Assembly (NCBI RefSeq): GCF_001431045.1
Contig: NZ_BCLE01000022.1
Location: 1-64,000, forward strand
Direction of reading: 5' to 3'
Origin: Streptococcus orisasini
GTDB lineage: Bacteria > Bacillota > Bacilli > Lactobacillales > Streptococcaceae
Length of the DNA stretch: 64,000 nucleotides
A program made the position numbers and the translations under genes. The notes beneath the pieces were generated by a model. That model was given only the letters and a program-made list of their open reading frames with translations. It was not told the DNA's origin and ran no database searches. Of this stretch, positions 46,134-54,501 are shown piece after piece. Position 1 is the first letter of the stretch; the number at the start of each line of letters is the position of its first letter.

Positions 46134-46181
46134 GTTTATAAAGATATAAAATGAAACTAATCCAAGGCCGAGGAGAAAATA

Positions 46182-46973
46182 ATGGAAAACAGACGCTTAA
46201 GCTTACTTTATAATTTGCAGAATTTATACAATTCCAGTGATCTGGGAAGTGTAGATTATCAGCTTTCCCGCTATTTAATTGATAACTATCAAGAGATAGA
46301 CAAGTTAAATATTTTTGAGGTTGCTGAAGAAAATAATGTGTCAAGAGCTACAGTGAGACGCTTTTGTCAACATTTGGGCTACGATAATTTTAAAGAGCTC
46401 AAAAAGCACTTCTCCGAATTTGATGAAGGCTTTGAAAGTTATAAAGAGTTTTATCGTAAAGATCATTTTCTATTTAAATTGAGAGAGCAGCTTAAATTAC
46501 TGTTCACAGAATTGGAAGATAGACTTTCAAACAAGGAATTAACACAAATTGTTAATACTATTCATCATTCAGATGAAGTGATAATAGTTGCCTCAAGTAC
46601 CATAGCAAACAGTATTCGGGTCTTTCAGCAGACAATGGCCATTTTTGGTAAAAGAATTTCCCTTGTTGCAAGCCAAGATAAGCTTAGTCAATTTAGCAGT
46701 AGACTGAATTCAAATTGTTTGATCCTTGTATTTTCTATATCAGGAGTATTAGCAGAAACATTGGAAGACGATTTATTTGTAAGCGGAGCAAGAGTTTTCT
46801 TGTTTACAAATAGTAGAAATCCTTTATTTAATGCCAAATTTAATAGAGTGTATCATTTAACCTCAATGGACAATCAAAATAATAGAGATATTATTTATTA
46901 CACTTATGGTATAACTTACGCCTTGGATTCAATTATTTGTGAGTACAGCCAATTGTTTATGAAGGAGGAATAG
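46182..46973 (+). CDS. RpiR-family transcriptional regulator
   Basis: This 263-residue protein has an N-terminal RpiR helix-turn-helix (about 1-75; NIFEVAEENNVSRATVRRFCQHLGYDNFKELK) and a C-terminal SIS sugar-phosphate domain (about 105-245; EVIIVASSTIANSIRVFQQ, LVFSISGVLAETLE). It precedes a 6-phospho-beta-glucosidase and its PTS gene by 6 bp and likely senses their phosphosugar. Confidence 0.85.
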   Translation: MENRRLSLLYNLQNLYNSSDLGSVDYQLSRYLIDNYQEIDKLNIFEVAEENNVSRATVRRFCQHLGYDNFKELKKHFSEFDEGFESYKEFYRKDHFLFKLREQLKLLFTELEDRLSNKELTQIVNTIHHSDEVIIVASSTIANSIRVFQQTMAIFGKRISLVASQDKLSQFSSRLNSNCLILVFSISGVLAETLEDDLFVSGARVFLFTNSRNPLFNAKFNRVYHLTSMDNQNNRDIIYYTYGITYALDSIICEYSQLFMKEE

Positions 46974-46979
46974 AATAAT

Positions 46980-48416
46980 ATGTATCATAAAGAAAAACCA
47001 ACATTTCCTAAAGATTTTTTATGGGGGGCTTCAAGTGCTGCATGGCAAGTCGAAGGAGCTGTTAATGAAGATGGCAGAACAGTTTCTAAGATTGACTTAA
47101 ATTCACAAAAGAAAAAACCATTTGCTGATAATTCAGTTGCTTCTGATCATTATCATCATTATAAAGAGGATGTTGCCTTGATGAAAGAAGCAGGATTTAC
47201 CTCGTACAGGTTCTCAATTGCTTGGCCACGTATTTTTCCTGATAAATCAGGAATCCCCAATCAAAAAGGAATTGATTTTTATAACAATTTAATTAATGAA
47301 CTTGTCAATAATGGTATTGAGCCAATTGTAACTCTTTATCACTATGACCTTCCGATATGGGTTGATGAAGAATATGAAGGCTGGTATGGACGTGGTATTA
47401 TTGATGCCTTTGAACAATATGCCAGAACATGCTTCAAGGAATTTGGAGATCGTGTTAAATACTGGCTGTCTATCAATGAACAAAACATGCAAATTGTTTA
47501 TGGTCATTGGTTAGGAACCTGCAAATATCCAGAAACATGGTTTGAGGATCAGTGGAAAGTTAATCATATCATGAATCTTTGCCATGCCAAAGCTGTTATC
47601 GCCTGTCATGAAATGGTGGAAAATGGAAAAATTGGGCCTGTTCCTGGAATGGTACCAATTTATTCAAATACTGGAAATCCGATGGATCAAATTGCAAGAC
47701 TTAATGCTGAAGAGTTTACTGAAAAAATTTGGAATGACTTTTATGCACATAGAAAATATAGTAATTTTATCAAGAACTATTGGAAAGAGCATGGGATAAA
47801 TCCTGATATTCGTGATGGAGATCAAGAAATTTTTAATCAAGCTAAAATTGATTACTTTGGAATTAATTGTTATCGTTCAAACACGGCAGCTGAGGCAAAA
47901 TTAAATGAAAAACCTCAAGCCTATGAACTTAATAAATATGGTATTAAGGGGCAATTAAAATTTCCAGTCGTACCGGGAGAATACAAGCTTGTTTATAATG
48001 ACTACGTTGAATACACAAATTGGGATTGGGAAATTGATCCAGTAGCAATGCGTTATGTTCTAAGAGATATGTGGAATCTCTACCGCTTACCAATGATTAT
48101 CACAGAAAACGGATATGGCGCACATGAGGATGTGGACGAAAATGGTGAAGTGAATGACACCTATCGCATTAACTTTTTACGAGACCAAATCTATCAAATT
48201 GGGCTAGCCATTCAAGATGGAGCGGAAGTCCTTGGCTACAATCCTTGGTCATTTACAGATTTGCTTTCTACGGGTAATGGAATGGCTAAGCGTTATGGCT
48301 TGGTATTTATTAATAGAACTGATGATGATCTCAGAGATTTAGCCAGAATTAAAAAGGCATCTTATTATTGGTATTCGAATCTCATTAAATCAAATGGTCA
48401 GGACTGGGGGAACTAG
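46980..48416 (+). CDS. 6-phospho-beta-glucosidase (GH1)
   Basis: This cytoplasmic glycosidase hydrolyses 6-phospho-beta-glucosides brought in by PTS. The 478-residue GH1 protein has the N-terminal signature FLWGASSAAWQVEGA, the acid/base glutamate in SINEQN and the nucleophile in ITENGYG. Phospho-binding is implied by the PTS partner downstream (2-bp gap). Overlaps no gene; GGAGG lies in the rpiR end. Confidence 0.92.
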   Translation: MYHKEKPTFPKDFLWGASSAAWQVEGAVNEDGRTVSKIDLNSQKKKPFADNSVASDHYHHYKEDVALMKEAGFTSYRFSIAWPRIFPDKSGIPNQKGIDFYNNLINELVNNGIEPIVTLYHYDLPIWVDEEYEGWYGRGIIDAFEQYARTCFKEFGDRVKYWLSINEQNMQIVYGHWLGTCKYPETWFEDQWKVNHIMNLCHAKAVIACHEMVENGKIGPVPGMVPIYSNTGNPMDQIARLNAEEFTEKIWNDFYAHRKYSNFIKNYWKEHGINPDIRDGDQEIFNQAKIDYFGINCYRSNTAAEAKLNEKPQAYELNKYGIKGQLKFPVVPGEYKLVYNDYVEYTNWDWEIDPVAMRYVLRDMWNLYRLPMIITENGYGAHEDVDENGEVNDTYRINFLRDQIYQIGLAIQDGAEVLGYNPWSFTDLLSTGNGMAKRYGLVFINRTDDDLRDLARIKKASYYWYSNLIKSNGQDWGN

Positions 48417-48418
48417 CT

Positions 48419-49813
48419 ATGTCTAAAGATTATAAAAGATTAGCTGATGACATTGTTAAATTAAGTGGTGGCATATCAAATATTGCAAGTATTAGTCATT
48501 GTATGACACGGCTGAGATTGAATCTGAAAGATGAAACAAAGTTTGATAACTCAGCAATTACTAAATTATCAGGTGTTCTTACTGTTGTTGTACAAAATGG
48601 TGAACATCAAATCGTTATTGGTCAAGATGTTCCTAACTTATATGCCGAAATTCAAAAAATGGAAGGTATAAAAGAAAAAGGTTATGTGGAAGATGCTGAT
48701 ACAGCCAGAGAAGATATAGCCTTAGAAAAGAAACCCGGTGAAAAACATGGCTATTTAAATACTATTATGTCTTTTATTGGGGGAACTTTCTCGCCTGTTA
48801 TTCCAGTACTTGTGGCTGGCGGACTTACAGGTGCAGTTTTGACAGTACTGACTAACTTCTTTGGAGTAAGTGATAAATCAGGCACCTATATAATCATTTA
48901 TGCCATTAATCAAGCTACGTTCTACTTTTTACCGATATTTATTGGTTTTTCAGCTGCTAACCGTTTAAAATCAAATGGTTTTCTAGGAGCCTTTTTGGGA
49001 GCAATCCTTCTTTATTCCACAATTAATGGAGCAAAAGGTCTCAATTTCTTTGGAATTAAAGTTCCACAAATAAACTACAATTCTACAGTATTTCCAATTA
49101 TTCTGGGCGTGCTGTTTATGTCAGTCATTTATAAATTTCTGGAAAGGCATATGCCTGTCTATTTTAAGACTATATTTGTTCCTTTGATTACAATTTTACT
49201 AACAGTTCCAGTTACATTAATTGTTTTGGGCCCTATTGGAAATGTTTTAGGAACTTGGTTAGCTGATGGTGTCTATGCTCTATATAAAGCAGCTCCAGCT
49301 CCCGCTGTAATGGTGATTGGGATGACCACTCCTTTAATGGTATTCTTTGGTATGAATAATGCCACTTATCCAGTTTTATTTGCATTAATGGCTCAAGTAG
49401 GCAGTGATCCCCTTATTATGACAGGTATGGCTCCTGCCAACGTTGCTGTTGGAGGTGCAGCTCTTGCAGCAATGTTCATTTCCAAAGATGTTAATCAGAA
49501 ATCAATATCTATGTCAGCTGCTATCACAGCTCTATGTGGTATTACTGAGCCAGCAGTATACGGAGTTCTTTTCCCGCAAAAATATCCTTTGATTGGTGCA
49601 ATTATTGGCGGAGGAATAGGCGGACTTTTAGCTGGTCTGCTCAAAATGACACAATATGTAGTCTCAACGCCTGGTTTTATTTCACTCCCAGCTTATATTG
49701 ACCCTTCTGGTTCCAAATATAACCTAATTGTATCAATCTGTGTTATGGCAACTGCACTTACCGGTGGTTTTATTTCAACCTATTTTCTTGGGAGTAGAAT
49801 TAATAAGGTTTAA
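48419..49813 (+). CDS. PTS beta-glucoside-family EIIBC
   Basis: This 464-residue membrane protein has an N-terminal IIB domain with the phospho-cysteine in ISHCMTRLRL (Cys28) and a IIC domain of about ten spans with GITEPAVYGV. No IIA domain is attached and no IIA gene is nearby, so a IIA from another locus must serve it. Together with the RpiR and GH1 genes it forms a small beta-glucoside-use operon. Confidence 0.9.
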   Translation: MSKDYKRLADDIVKLSGGISNIASISHCMTRLRLNLKDETKFDNSAITKLSGVLTVVVQNGEHQIVIGQDVPNLYAEIQKMEGIKEKGYVEDADTAREDIALEKKPGEKHGYLNTIMSFIGGTFSPVIPVLVAGGLTGAVLTVLTNFFGVSDKSGTYIIIYAINQATFYFLPIFIGFSAANRLKSNGFLGAFLGAILLYSTINGAKGLNFFGIKVPQINYNSTVFPIILGVLFMSVIYKFLERHMPVYFKTIFVPLITILLTVPVTLIVLGPIGNVLGTWLADGVYALYKAAPAPAVMVIGMTTPLMVFFGMNNATYPVLFALMAQVGSDPLIMTGMAPANVAVGGAALAAMFISKDVNQKSISMSAAITALCGITEPAVYGVLFPQKYPLIGAIIGGGIGGLLAGLLKMTQYVVSTPGFISLPAYIDPSGSKYNLIVSICVMATALTGGFISTYFLGSRINKV

Positions 49814-49827
49814 TGATTAAAAGAAAA

Positions 49828-50134
49828 TCACGGCAGTCGCCGTGGTTTTAGCTTGAAGAAAAAGTCCTTTTTCTTTGATACTTCCTTAGGTGATGTCGGA
49901 CGGCAGCGACTTCCTAGGGAATTCCATGCCTAAACTTTGAGCCACAGTCTCAAAGTTTCCGAGTGTCAGAATTGGCTAAAATTCACCATTTCTGACACTT
50001 TCATCACGGCGGAAGTATCCTTTAAACTTGTTTGCGTTCGTGGAATTTATATGGTAGTCTGTAGACTTCTTTGCTGATTAAGGTAGGCAAATGGAGATTT
50101 GTCTACAGTCTGTCACGGCAGTCGCCGTGGTTTT
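49828..50134. repeat. Hairpin-rich intergenic element bounded by 22-bp direct repeats
   Basis: A 22-bp repeat with the stem CACGGC-AGTC-GCCGTG and trailing GGTTTT occurs at 49828-49849 and 50113-50134. Between them lie further inverted repeats: GATACTTCC with GGAAGTATC, AACTTTGAG with CTCAAAGTT, AGTGTCAGAA with TTCTGACACT, and AGTCTGTAGAC with a near-complement at 50101. No coding frame is supported. The stretch could be a composite repeat or a structured RNA; each boundary copy could act as a terminator. Confidence 0.6.
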
Positions 50135-50222
50135 GTTATAAGTGCAATAAAAAGTATCTTTGAAATTTCCTCTTTTTCTATTGCTCCAGACTCTTCTAAA
50201 TTATCTAACTTTTGAGCAAGAT

Positions 50223-50256
50223 TGCTCAAAGGATAGTAAAATAGTATACTATTTTT
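50223..50256 (+). promoter_or_regulatory. Lipoprotein promoter with palindromic operator
   Basis: TTGCTC (50223-50228), 17 bp and TATACT (50246-50251) form a promoter. The -10 lies inside a perfect 18-bp palindrome, AAAATAGTATACTATTTT (50239-50256), so a dimeric repressor would directly block it. Confidence 0.6.
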
Positions 50257-50277
50257 ATAAAGAATAGGGAGTTTTTA

Positions 50278-51267
50278 ATGAAAAAGAAATTAGTAAAACT
50301 TGTTTTGAGTCTGCTGACGGTTTTTCTTTTGTCAGCTTGTCGTAGTAATAATACAAATTCGCAAGAAGCTTTTAGTCAAACAGAAGCAGAGCAGACTGAA
50401 AAAGAGACAAAAGAGCAAACCACTTCAAGTAGTTCCTCTAAGGAAGTTACTGAAGCGGAAGTGTCTGATGAGGAGCTCTATGCTTCCACCTTGGAAAAGG
50501 TGGCTGCTGATACTACAGAAGGTCATGCGACACTGTATTGCTTTTACGATATCGATAGAAATGGTAGCAATGAGCTGCTGACTGGCTACATGGCAAGTAA
50601 TGGTAAGCCTTTTCTGCTGGCAATTTATTATCTTAAGAATGGTATTTCAACCTATTTATCACGTTCCTATGTTGCTTCTGCTGGAGGTGATCGCGAAAGT
50701 ACTGATATTTATGATGACGGTACAGTATATTTTGCCCAATGGTCGTCTGGTACAGGAGCCGGTACAGCTTATCTTTATCAACTGAAAGCAGATAATTCAG
50801 GCTATGATATCCTTAAAGAACAAGACTTTGACATGTCTGCGGGTGATGAAATGCCGACCTTTAAAAATGGCCGATCAGCAGTTGATATTTCACGGCTCTA
50901 TTGGAGGTCTTTCCAAGAAAAAACAAATGATACTAGTCAAAAAGATTTAAATATTGATGAAATTAATAGCGGTAATTTTCAATCCTTGGTTGGTATTTGG
51001 AAAAACGGCAAGGGCGAGACATTAGAAATTACTTCTGATGGTAGAGTAAACAGTACAATGACTTTACAAGGGGTTAAAGACTCTGAAAATAAGAGTGATG
51101 TTCCATATGCTAGCTTAAGGTCAGGAAATACAGGTGCAGCCTTGGCTTTATTTAAGATTGGTTTTAAGAATCCTCAAGGAGATCGATCAGATATAAGCAA
51201 ACCTCGTATTTTGGTAACACAAAATGCTGGGAATTACCCGGCAGAAGAGTATTATTATCGTCAATAG
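50278..51267 (+). CDS. Lipoprotein of unknown function (possible DUF6287-type domain)
   Basis: This 329-residue protein has a lipobox LLSAC (Cys21) after a lysine-rich start, so it is anchored on the outer membrane face. A Ser/Thr/Glu linker (about 25-65) follows. The middle contains YDIDRNGSNELL, reminiscent of a calcium-binding loop. The C-terminal part begins SLVGIWKNGKGETLEITSDG, like a domain seen in other streptococcal lipoproteins. Function is unknown. It stands alone, with its own palindrome-controlled promoter. Confidence 0.75.
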   Translation: MKKKLVKLVLSLLTVFLLSACRSNNTNSQEAFSQTEAEQTEKETKEQTTSSSSSKEVTEAEVSDEELYASTLEKVAADTTEGHATLYCFYDIDRNGSNELLTGYMASNGKPFLLAIYYLKNGISTYLSRSYVASAGGDRESTDIYDDGTVYFAQWSSGTGAGTAYLYQLKADNSGYDILKEQDFDMSAGDEMPTFKNGRSAVDISRLYWRSFQEKTNDTSQKDLNIDEINSGNFQSLVGIWKNGKGETLEITSDGRVNSTMTLQGVKDSENKSDVPYASLRSGNTGAALALFKIGFKNPQGDRSDISKPRILVTQNAGNYPAEEYYYRQ

Positions 51268-51568
51268 AAAGGCCTAAAAAGGACTGCAATAATAGCTTGT
51301 GCTGCCTGATATTTTCCGCTTGAAATAAGCAAGAGTATCTAATAAGCTGTCACGTTAAGTTATTTCACCATAAAAAATGAAGGTTTGAAACTTTTTGTTT
51401 CAGACCTTTGTTTGTTTAATCTAACTGGAAAGGCTGCAGTTATTTTTAAAACTCTTCAACTCATTTTAGCAGGCAGCATTTTTCCAAAACTAAAAACTTA
51501 AAAAAACTTAAAAATGCTTATTTTTGCTTAAAATATGTTATAATAAATTTAGCGAAAGGAGGGAAACA
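51268..51568 (+). other. Intergenic region before the second DeoR gene
   Basis: This stretch holds a terminator (51380-51417: AAGGTTTGAAAC with GTTTCAGACCTT, then TTTG runs), four 10-bp phased CTTA repeats (51491-51530), an extended -10 promoter TGTTATAAT (TATAAT 51539-51544) and the AAAGGAGG ribosome site. Nothing recognisable lies in 51268-51379. Confidence 0.65.
51491..51530 (+). promoter_or_regulatory. Four helically phased CTTA repeats upstream of the DeoR promoter
   Basis: Four consecutive 10-mers each end in CTTA: TAAAAACTTA, AAAAAACTTA, AAAATGCTTA, TTTTTGCTTA. They cover the region from about -65 to the -35 of the promoter at 51539. The one-turn spacing suggests several protein subunits bound along one face of the DNA. 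Confidence 0.5.
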
Positions 51569-52315
51569 ATGTATCAAGAACAGCGTTTGCAAGAAATTCT
51601 AAGGTTGATTGAAGAGAAAGGGCAGCTATCATCTAAAGAAGCTCGTGAGCTGTTGGGAGTTTCGCGTGATACCATTCGCCGTGATTTTGCTATTTTGGCA
51701 GAAAAAAAACAGGTTCTGCGAACACATGGCGGGATTTTGCCCCTGCAGAAGCCCCAGACAATTCTTTCTTTTGAAGAGCGTCTTAATAATTTGACACAGG
51801 AAAAAAATGATATCGCTCAAAAGGCTTACCAATTAATCGTTGAAAGACAACTCTATTTCTTTGATGTTTCAACATCTGTTCTCAAGCTGGCTCAGCTCAT
51901 TGACAGGGAGATTACGGTTTATTCTCATTCTTTAGATAACGCTTTAGTCTTGGCTCAGCATGAAACAGTTGATTTTCATCTTTTGGGTGGGCGGTTTCAT
52001 CGTAAGAATCGTTTCTATTATGCCTTAAATGAGGCGGATTTGCTGAAAGATATTCATTTTGATGTTGCTGTTATTGGTGCTGCTGGTCTTAAAGGAGGTC
52101 AAATTTCTTTTGAAGACGAAGCTGATACCTACCTAAAGAAACTAGTGCTAAAAAACGCTAAGACTAAGGTGTTGCTGGCAGAACAGGCTAAATTTGATAA
52201 ACAGTCTAATTTTGTTTTGGCTGACATTAATGACTTTGATTATTTTATTACGGACAAAAAGCCAAGTAAAAAGATACAGGCAAATTTGTCTGATGAGGTT
52301 GAGATTATTTTTTAA
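51569..52315 (+). CDS. DeoR-family transcriptional regulator
   Basis: This 248-residue protein has a DeoR helix-turn-helix (about 6-56; LSSKEARELLGVSRDTIRRDFAIL) and the sugar-phosphate sensor domain (FDVSTSVLKLAQLI, FHLLGGRFHRKNRF, VAVIGAAGLKGG). The start at 51569 has AAAGGAGG about 7 nt upstream; a longer frame from 51524 crosses the -10 box. It is followed after 11 bp by a HAD phosphatase, a common pairing for sugar-phosphate control. Confidence 0.88.
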   Translation: MYQEQRLQEILRLIEEKGQLSSKEARELLGVSRDTIRRDFAILAEKKQVLRTHGGILPLQKPQTILSFEERLNNLTQEKNDIAQKAYQLIVERQLYFFDVSTSVLKLAQLIDREITVYSHSLDNALVLAQHETVDFHLLGGRFHRKNRFYYALNEADLLKDIHFDVAVIGAAGLKGGQISFEDEADTYLKKLVLKNAKTKVLLAEQAKFDKQSNFVLADINDFDYFITDKKPSKKIQANLSDEVEIIF

Positions 52316-52326
52316 AGGGAGGCATT

Positions 52327-53151
52327 ATGGTAAAGGCAATTAAACTGATTCTAAGTGATATTGATGGAACGATTTTGGATGACAAGCACCAGCTTGACTC
52401 TGATCTGGGTGAGGCTGTTGCTGCTTTAAAAGCAAGGAAGATTCCTTTTGTACTGGCTTCTGCCAGGTCTCCTCATGGTATGTTTCCTCTCGCTGAGAAA
52501 CTCAACTTGGGAAGCAATCCTATTGCTTGCTACAATGGTGCTTTGATTGTAGAAGGCAACCGAGAAAATTTCACAACTTTAATTGAACACACTTTGGATA
52601 AAAAAGAGGTGAAAAAAGTCATCGATGTCATCCGCAGTCAATTTCCCCACATTGCTGTAAATGTCTATTCTAATGGCGACTGGATTGTGGAAAAGAGAGA
52701 TAAATGGGTGCAGATTGAGTCTGATATTACCAAGGAAACGCCGCTTCTTAACAGACTTGATGAGCTTTTGGCAGACAGCAAAAGACCGATTCATAAACTT
52801 CTTTTAATTGCTGAGGCTGATGAGATTCAAGAACTTCTTGTGCATCTGAAGACCCTGTCATTTGCGGATGCTTCCTTTTACCTGTCAAAGGCTAATTATT
52901 TAGAGGTTATCTCAAAATCAGTTTCCAAAGAAAATGCTCTCATGGAAATTGCCAGCTATTATGATGTGCCGCTAGCAGCTACTATGACGATTGGTGATAA
53001 TTTCAATGACCTGCCCATGTTAAAATTAGCCGGTTTGGGGGTAGCCATGGGCAATGCACCGCAGGCTGTCAAAGATGGGGCAGACCAGGAAACAGCCTCT
53101 AACAATGATAAGGGAGCTTCCAAGGCTATCAAAAAGTATGTGCTGCACTAG
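52327..53151 (+). CDS. Cof-type HAD-IIB phosphatase
   Basis: This 274-residue phosphatase probably dephosphorylates sugar phosphates. It has the nucleophile motif LSDIDGTILDD (about residues 9-19) and the metal-binding GDNFNDLPML (about 222-231), with a type IIB cap between. Co-transcribed with the preceding DeoR gene. Substrate unknown. Confidence 0.88.
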   Translation: MVKAIKLILSDIDGTILDDKHQLDSDLGEAVAALKARKIPFVLASARSPHGMFPLAEKLNLGSNPIACYNGALIVEGNRENFTTLIEHTLDKKEVKKVIDVIRSQFPHIAVNVYSNGDWIVEKRDKWVQIESDITKETPLLNRLDELLADSKRPIHKLLLIAEADEIQELLVHLKTLSFADASFYLSKANYLEVISKSVSKENALMEIASYYDVPLAATMTIGDNFNDLPMLKLAGLGVAMGNAPQAVKDGADQETASNNDKGASKAIKKYVLH

Positions 53152-53189
53152 TCTTGTCTTATTTGCAGCTGCCAGAAAGGAAAACAGCA

Positions 53190-54263
53190 ATGTCTCTTGA
53201 ATCTGATTTTTTTAAGAAGAAACGAGTGAAATTTGAAACCCTTCTTCCTTATGGTTTTTCAAAGGAAGGGGAAGAATATGTCTACAAAGAAAGCTTCATG
53301 AACGGTGATTTTGAGGCCCTGATAAACATTTCTGCTGCCGGTGTGGTATCTGGTCGTGTGCTCGATACTGATATGGGCGATGATTATCTTGCCCTGCGGG
53401 CAGAGCATCAAACAGGCAGTTTTGTCGGTCAGGTCAGGGAAGCTTATGCTGAGATTTTAGGAAAAATTGCCCATGCTTGCTTTGAAGCGCAGCCTTTTAT
53501 AGAGGATCAGACTAACCGTTTGGCGCAGAGGCTGGAGCAGATTTATGGGGATAAGTACGATCATCCTTTTAAAAAATATCCGGCTTTTTCTTCTTATCGT
53601 TATCCTCTTAACCGTAAATGGTATGGCCTCATCATGGCTATTGAACGTGGCAAGCTGGATTTGGGAGAAGAAAAGTGGGATAAAGAGGAACTCAGGCAGC
53701 AGGTAGAGGTCATCAATCTCAAGGTCAAATCTGATGATCTGGCAGAGCTTCTGACTGTTCCGGGAATTTATCCTTCCTACCATATGAATAAGAAATCATG
53801 GATTTCAGTTGTTCTGGACGGCACTGTCACAGATGAACAGCTGTTTTCTTTGGTGGACAATAGCAGAGCTTTGGTCAGCGGTAAAAGTCTAGGAAATCCA
53901 GCTGGTCCTGACTTTTGGATTATTCCGGCTAATCTTAAATATTATGATATTGATGCCGAATTTGCTACCCATAAAATCAATATCTGGCCGCAAAAGGCAA
54001 GCATTCAGACTGGGGATTACCTTTTTATTTATATTACGGCGCCGACACGCGCTTTGCGCTATGCCTGCAGGGTCCTTGAGTCTGGAATTCAGCGGCCTCA
54101 TGTGAAGCGAAAACAAATGAAACTGGAGCTGCTTAAAAAATATGAAGACAGCGACTTTCCTATTGAGCGGCTTAAAGCGCACGGCGTTACCAATATCCGC
54201 GGTCCGCGGCGGATGACTGCCAGTTTGATAGATGACATCAAACCAAGTTTAAAAGACAGCTAA
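53190..54263 (+). CDS. MmcQ/YjbR protein with EVE-like C-terminal domain
   Basis: This 357-residue protein has three parts: an N-terminal alpha/beta region (1-110), a MmcQ/YjbR domain (about 125-235; YPLNRKWYGLIMAI, VEVINLKVK, GIYPSYHMNKKSWISVVLDG) and a C-terminal region (about 248-340; DFWIIPANLKYYDIDAEF, GDYLFIYITAPTRALRYACRV) that resembles an EVE/PUA-like domain. Both known folds are suspected nucleic-acid binders. AAAGGAAA lies before the ATG at 53190. Function unknown; it shares the DeoR-HAD transcript. Confidence 0.75.
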   Translation: MSLESDFFKKKRVKFETLLPYGFSKEGEEYVYKESFMNGDFEALINISAAGVVSGRVLDTDMGDDYLALRAEHQTGSFVGQVREAYAEILGKIAHACFEAQPFIEDQTNRLAQRLEQIYGDKYDHPFKKYPAFSSYRYPLNRKWYGLIMAIERGKLDLGEEKWDKEELRQQVEVINLKVKSDDLAELLTVPGIYPSYHMNKKSWISVVLDGTVTDEQLFSLVDNSRALVSGKSLGNPAGPDFWIIPANLKYYDIDAEFATHKINIWPQKASIQTGDYLFIYITAPTRALRYACRVLESGIQRPHVKRKQMKLELLKKYEDSDFPIERLKAHGVTNIRGPRRMTASLIDDIKPSLKDS

Positions 54264-54320
54264 TCCTGGCAACTGCTTACCTAGCTGCTATCAGAAGGGT
54301 TGTTGATATAGATTATTAGA

Positions 54321-54357
54321 AAGGCTCGGCCTCCTATGTTTGGAGGTTGGGCTTTTT
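54321..54357 (+). terminator. Terminator after the MmcQ-EVE gene
   Basis: AGGCTCGGCCTCC pairs with GGAGGTTGGGCTT around TATGTTT, followed by TTTTT. Confidence 0.85.
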
Positions 54358-54413
54358 TAGCTGCAGCGGTTTTATTTTTTGGGAGTCGTTGATTTTTGAG
54401 GCAGCAGCTTAGT

Positions 54414-54474
54414 TTTTTGCCGCAAGAAATGGCAAAAATATCTACTACCAATTAGCTGTTTTTCACCTTATACT
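54414..54474 (+). promoter_or_regulatory. PRD-regulator operon promoter with upstream inverted repeat
   Basis: TTTTTGCC and GGCAAAAA (54414-54421, 54431-54438) form a perfect 8-bp inverted repeat upstream of a TATACT (54469-54474) that lacks a good -35. The layout suits activation by the PRD regulator encoded directly downstream. Confidence 0.45.
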
Positions 54475-54501
54475 AATAAGTAAGAAGGGGGTAAGAAATT
54501 G

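Noticed and set aside
46105-46344. 79-codon minus-strand frame
   Set aside because: It is antisense to the start of the RpiR gene and crosses a terminator; no independent support.
49828-50134. Possible CRISPR-like array
   Set aside because: Only two copies of the 22-bp repeat, 263 bp apart, without regular spacers or cas genes.
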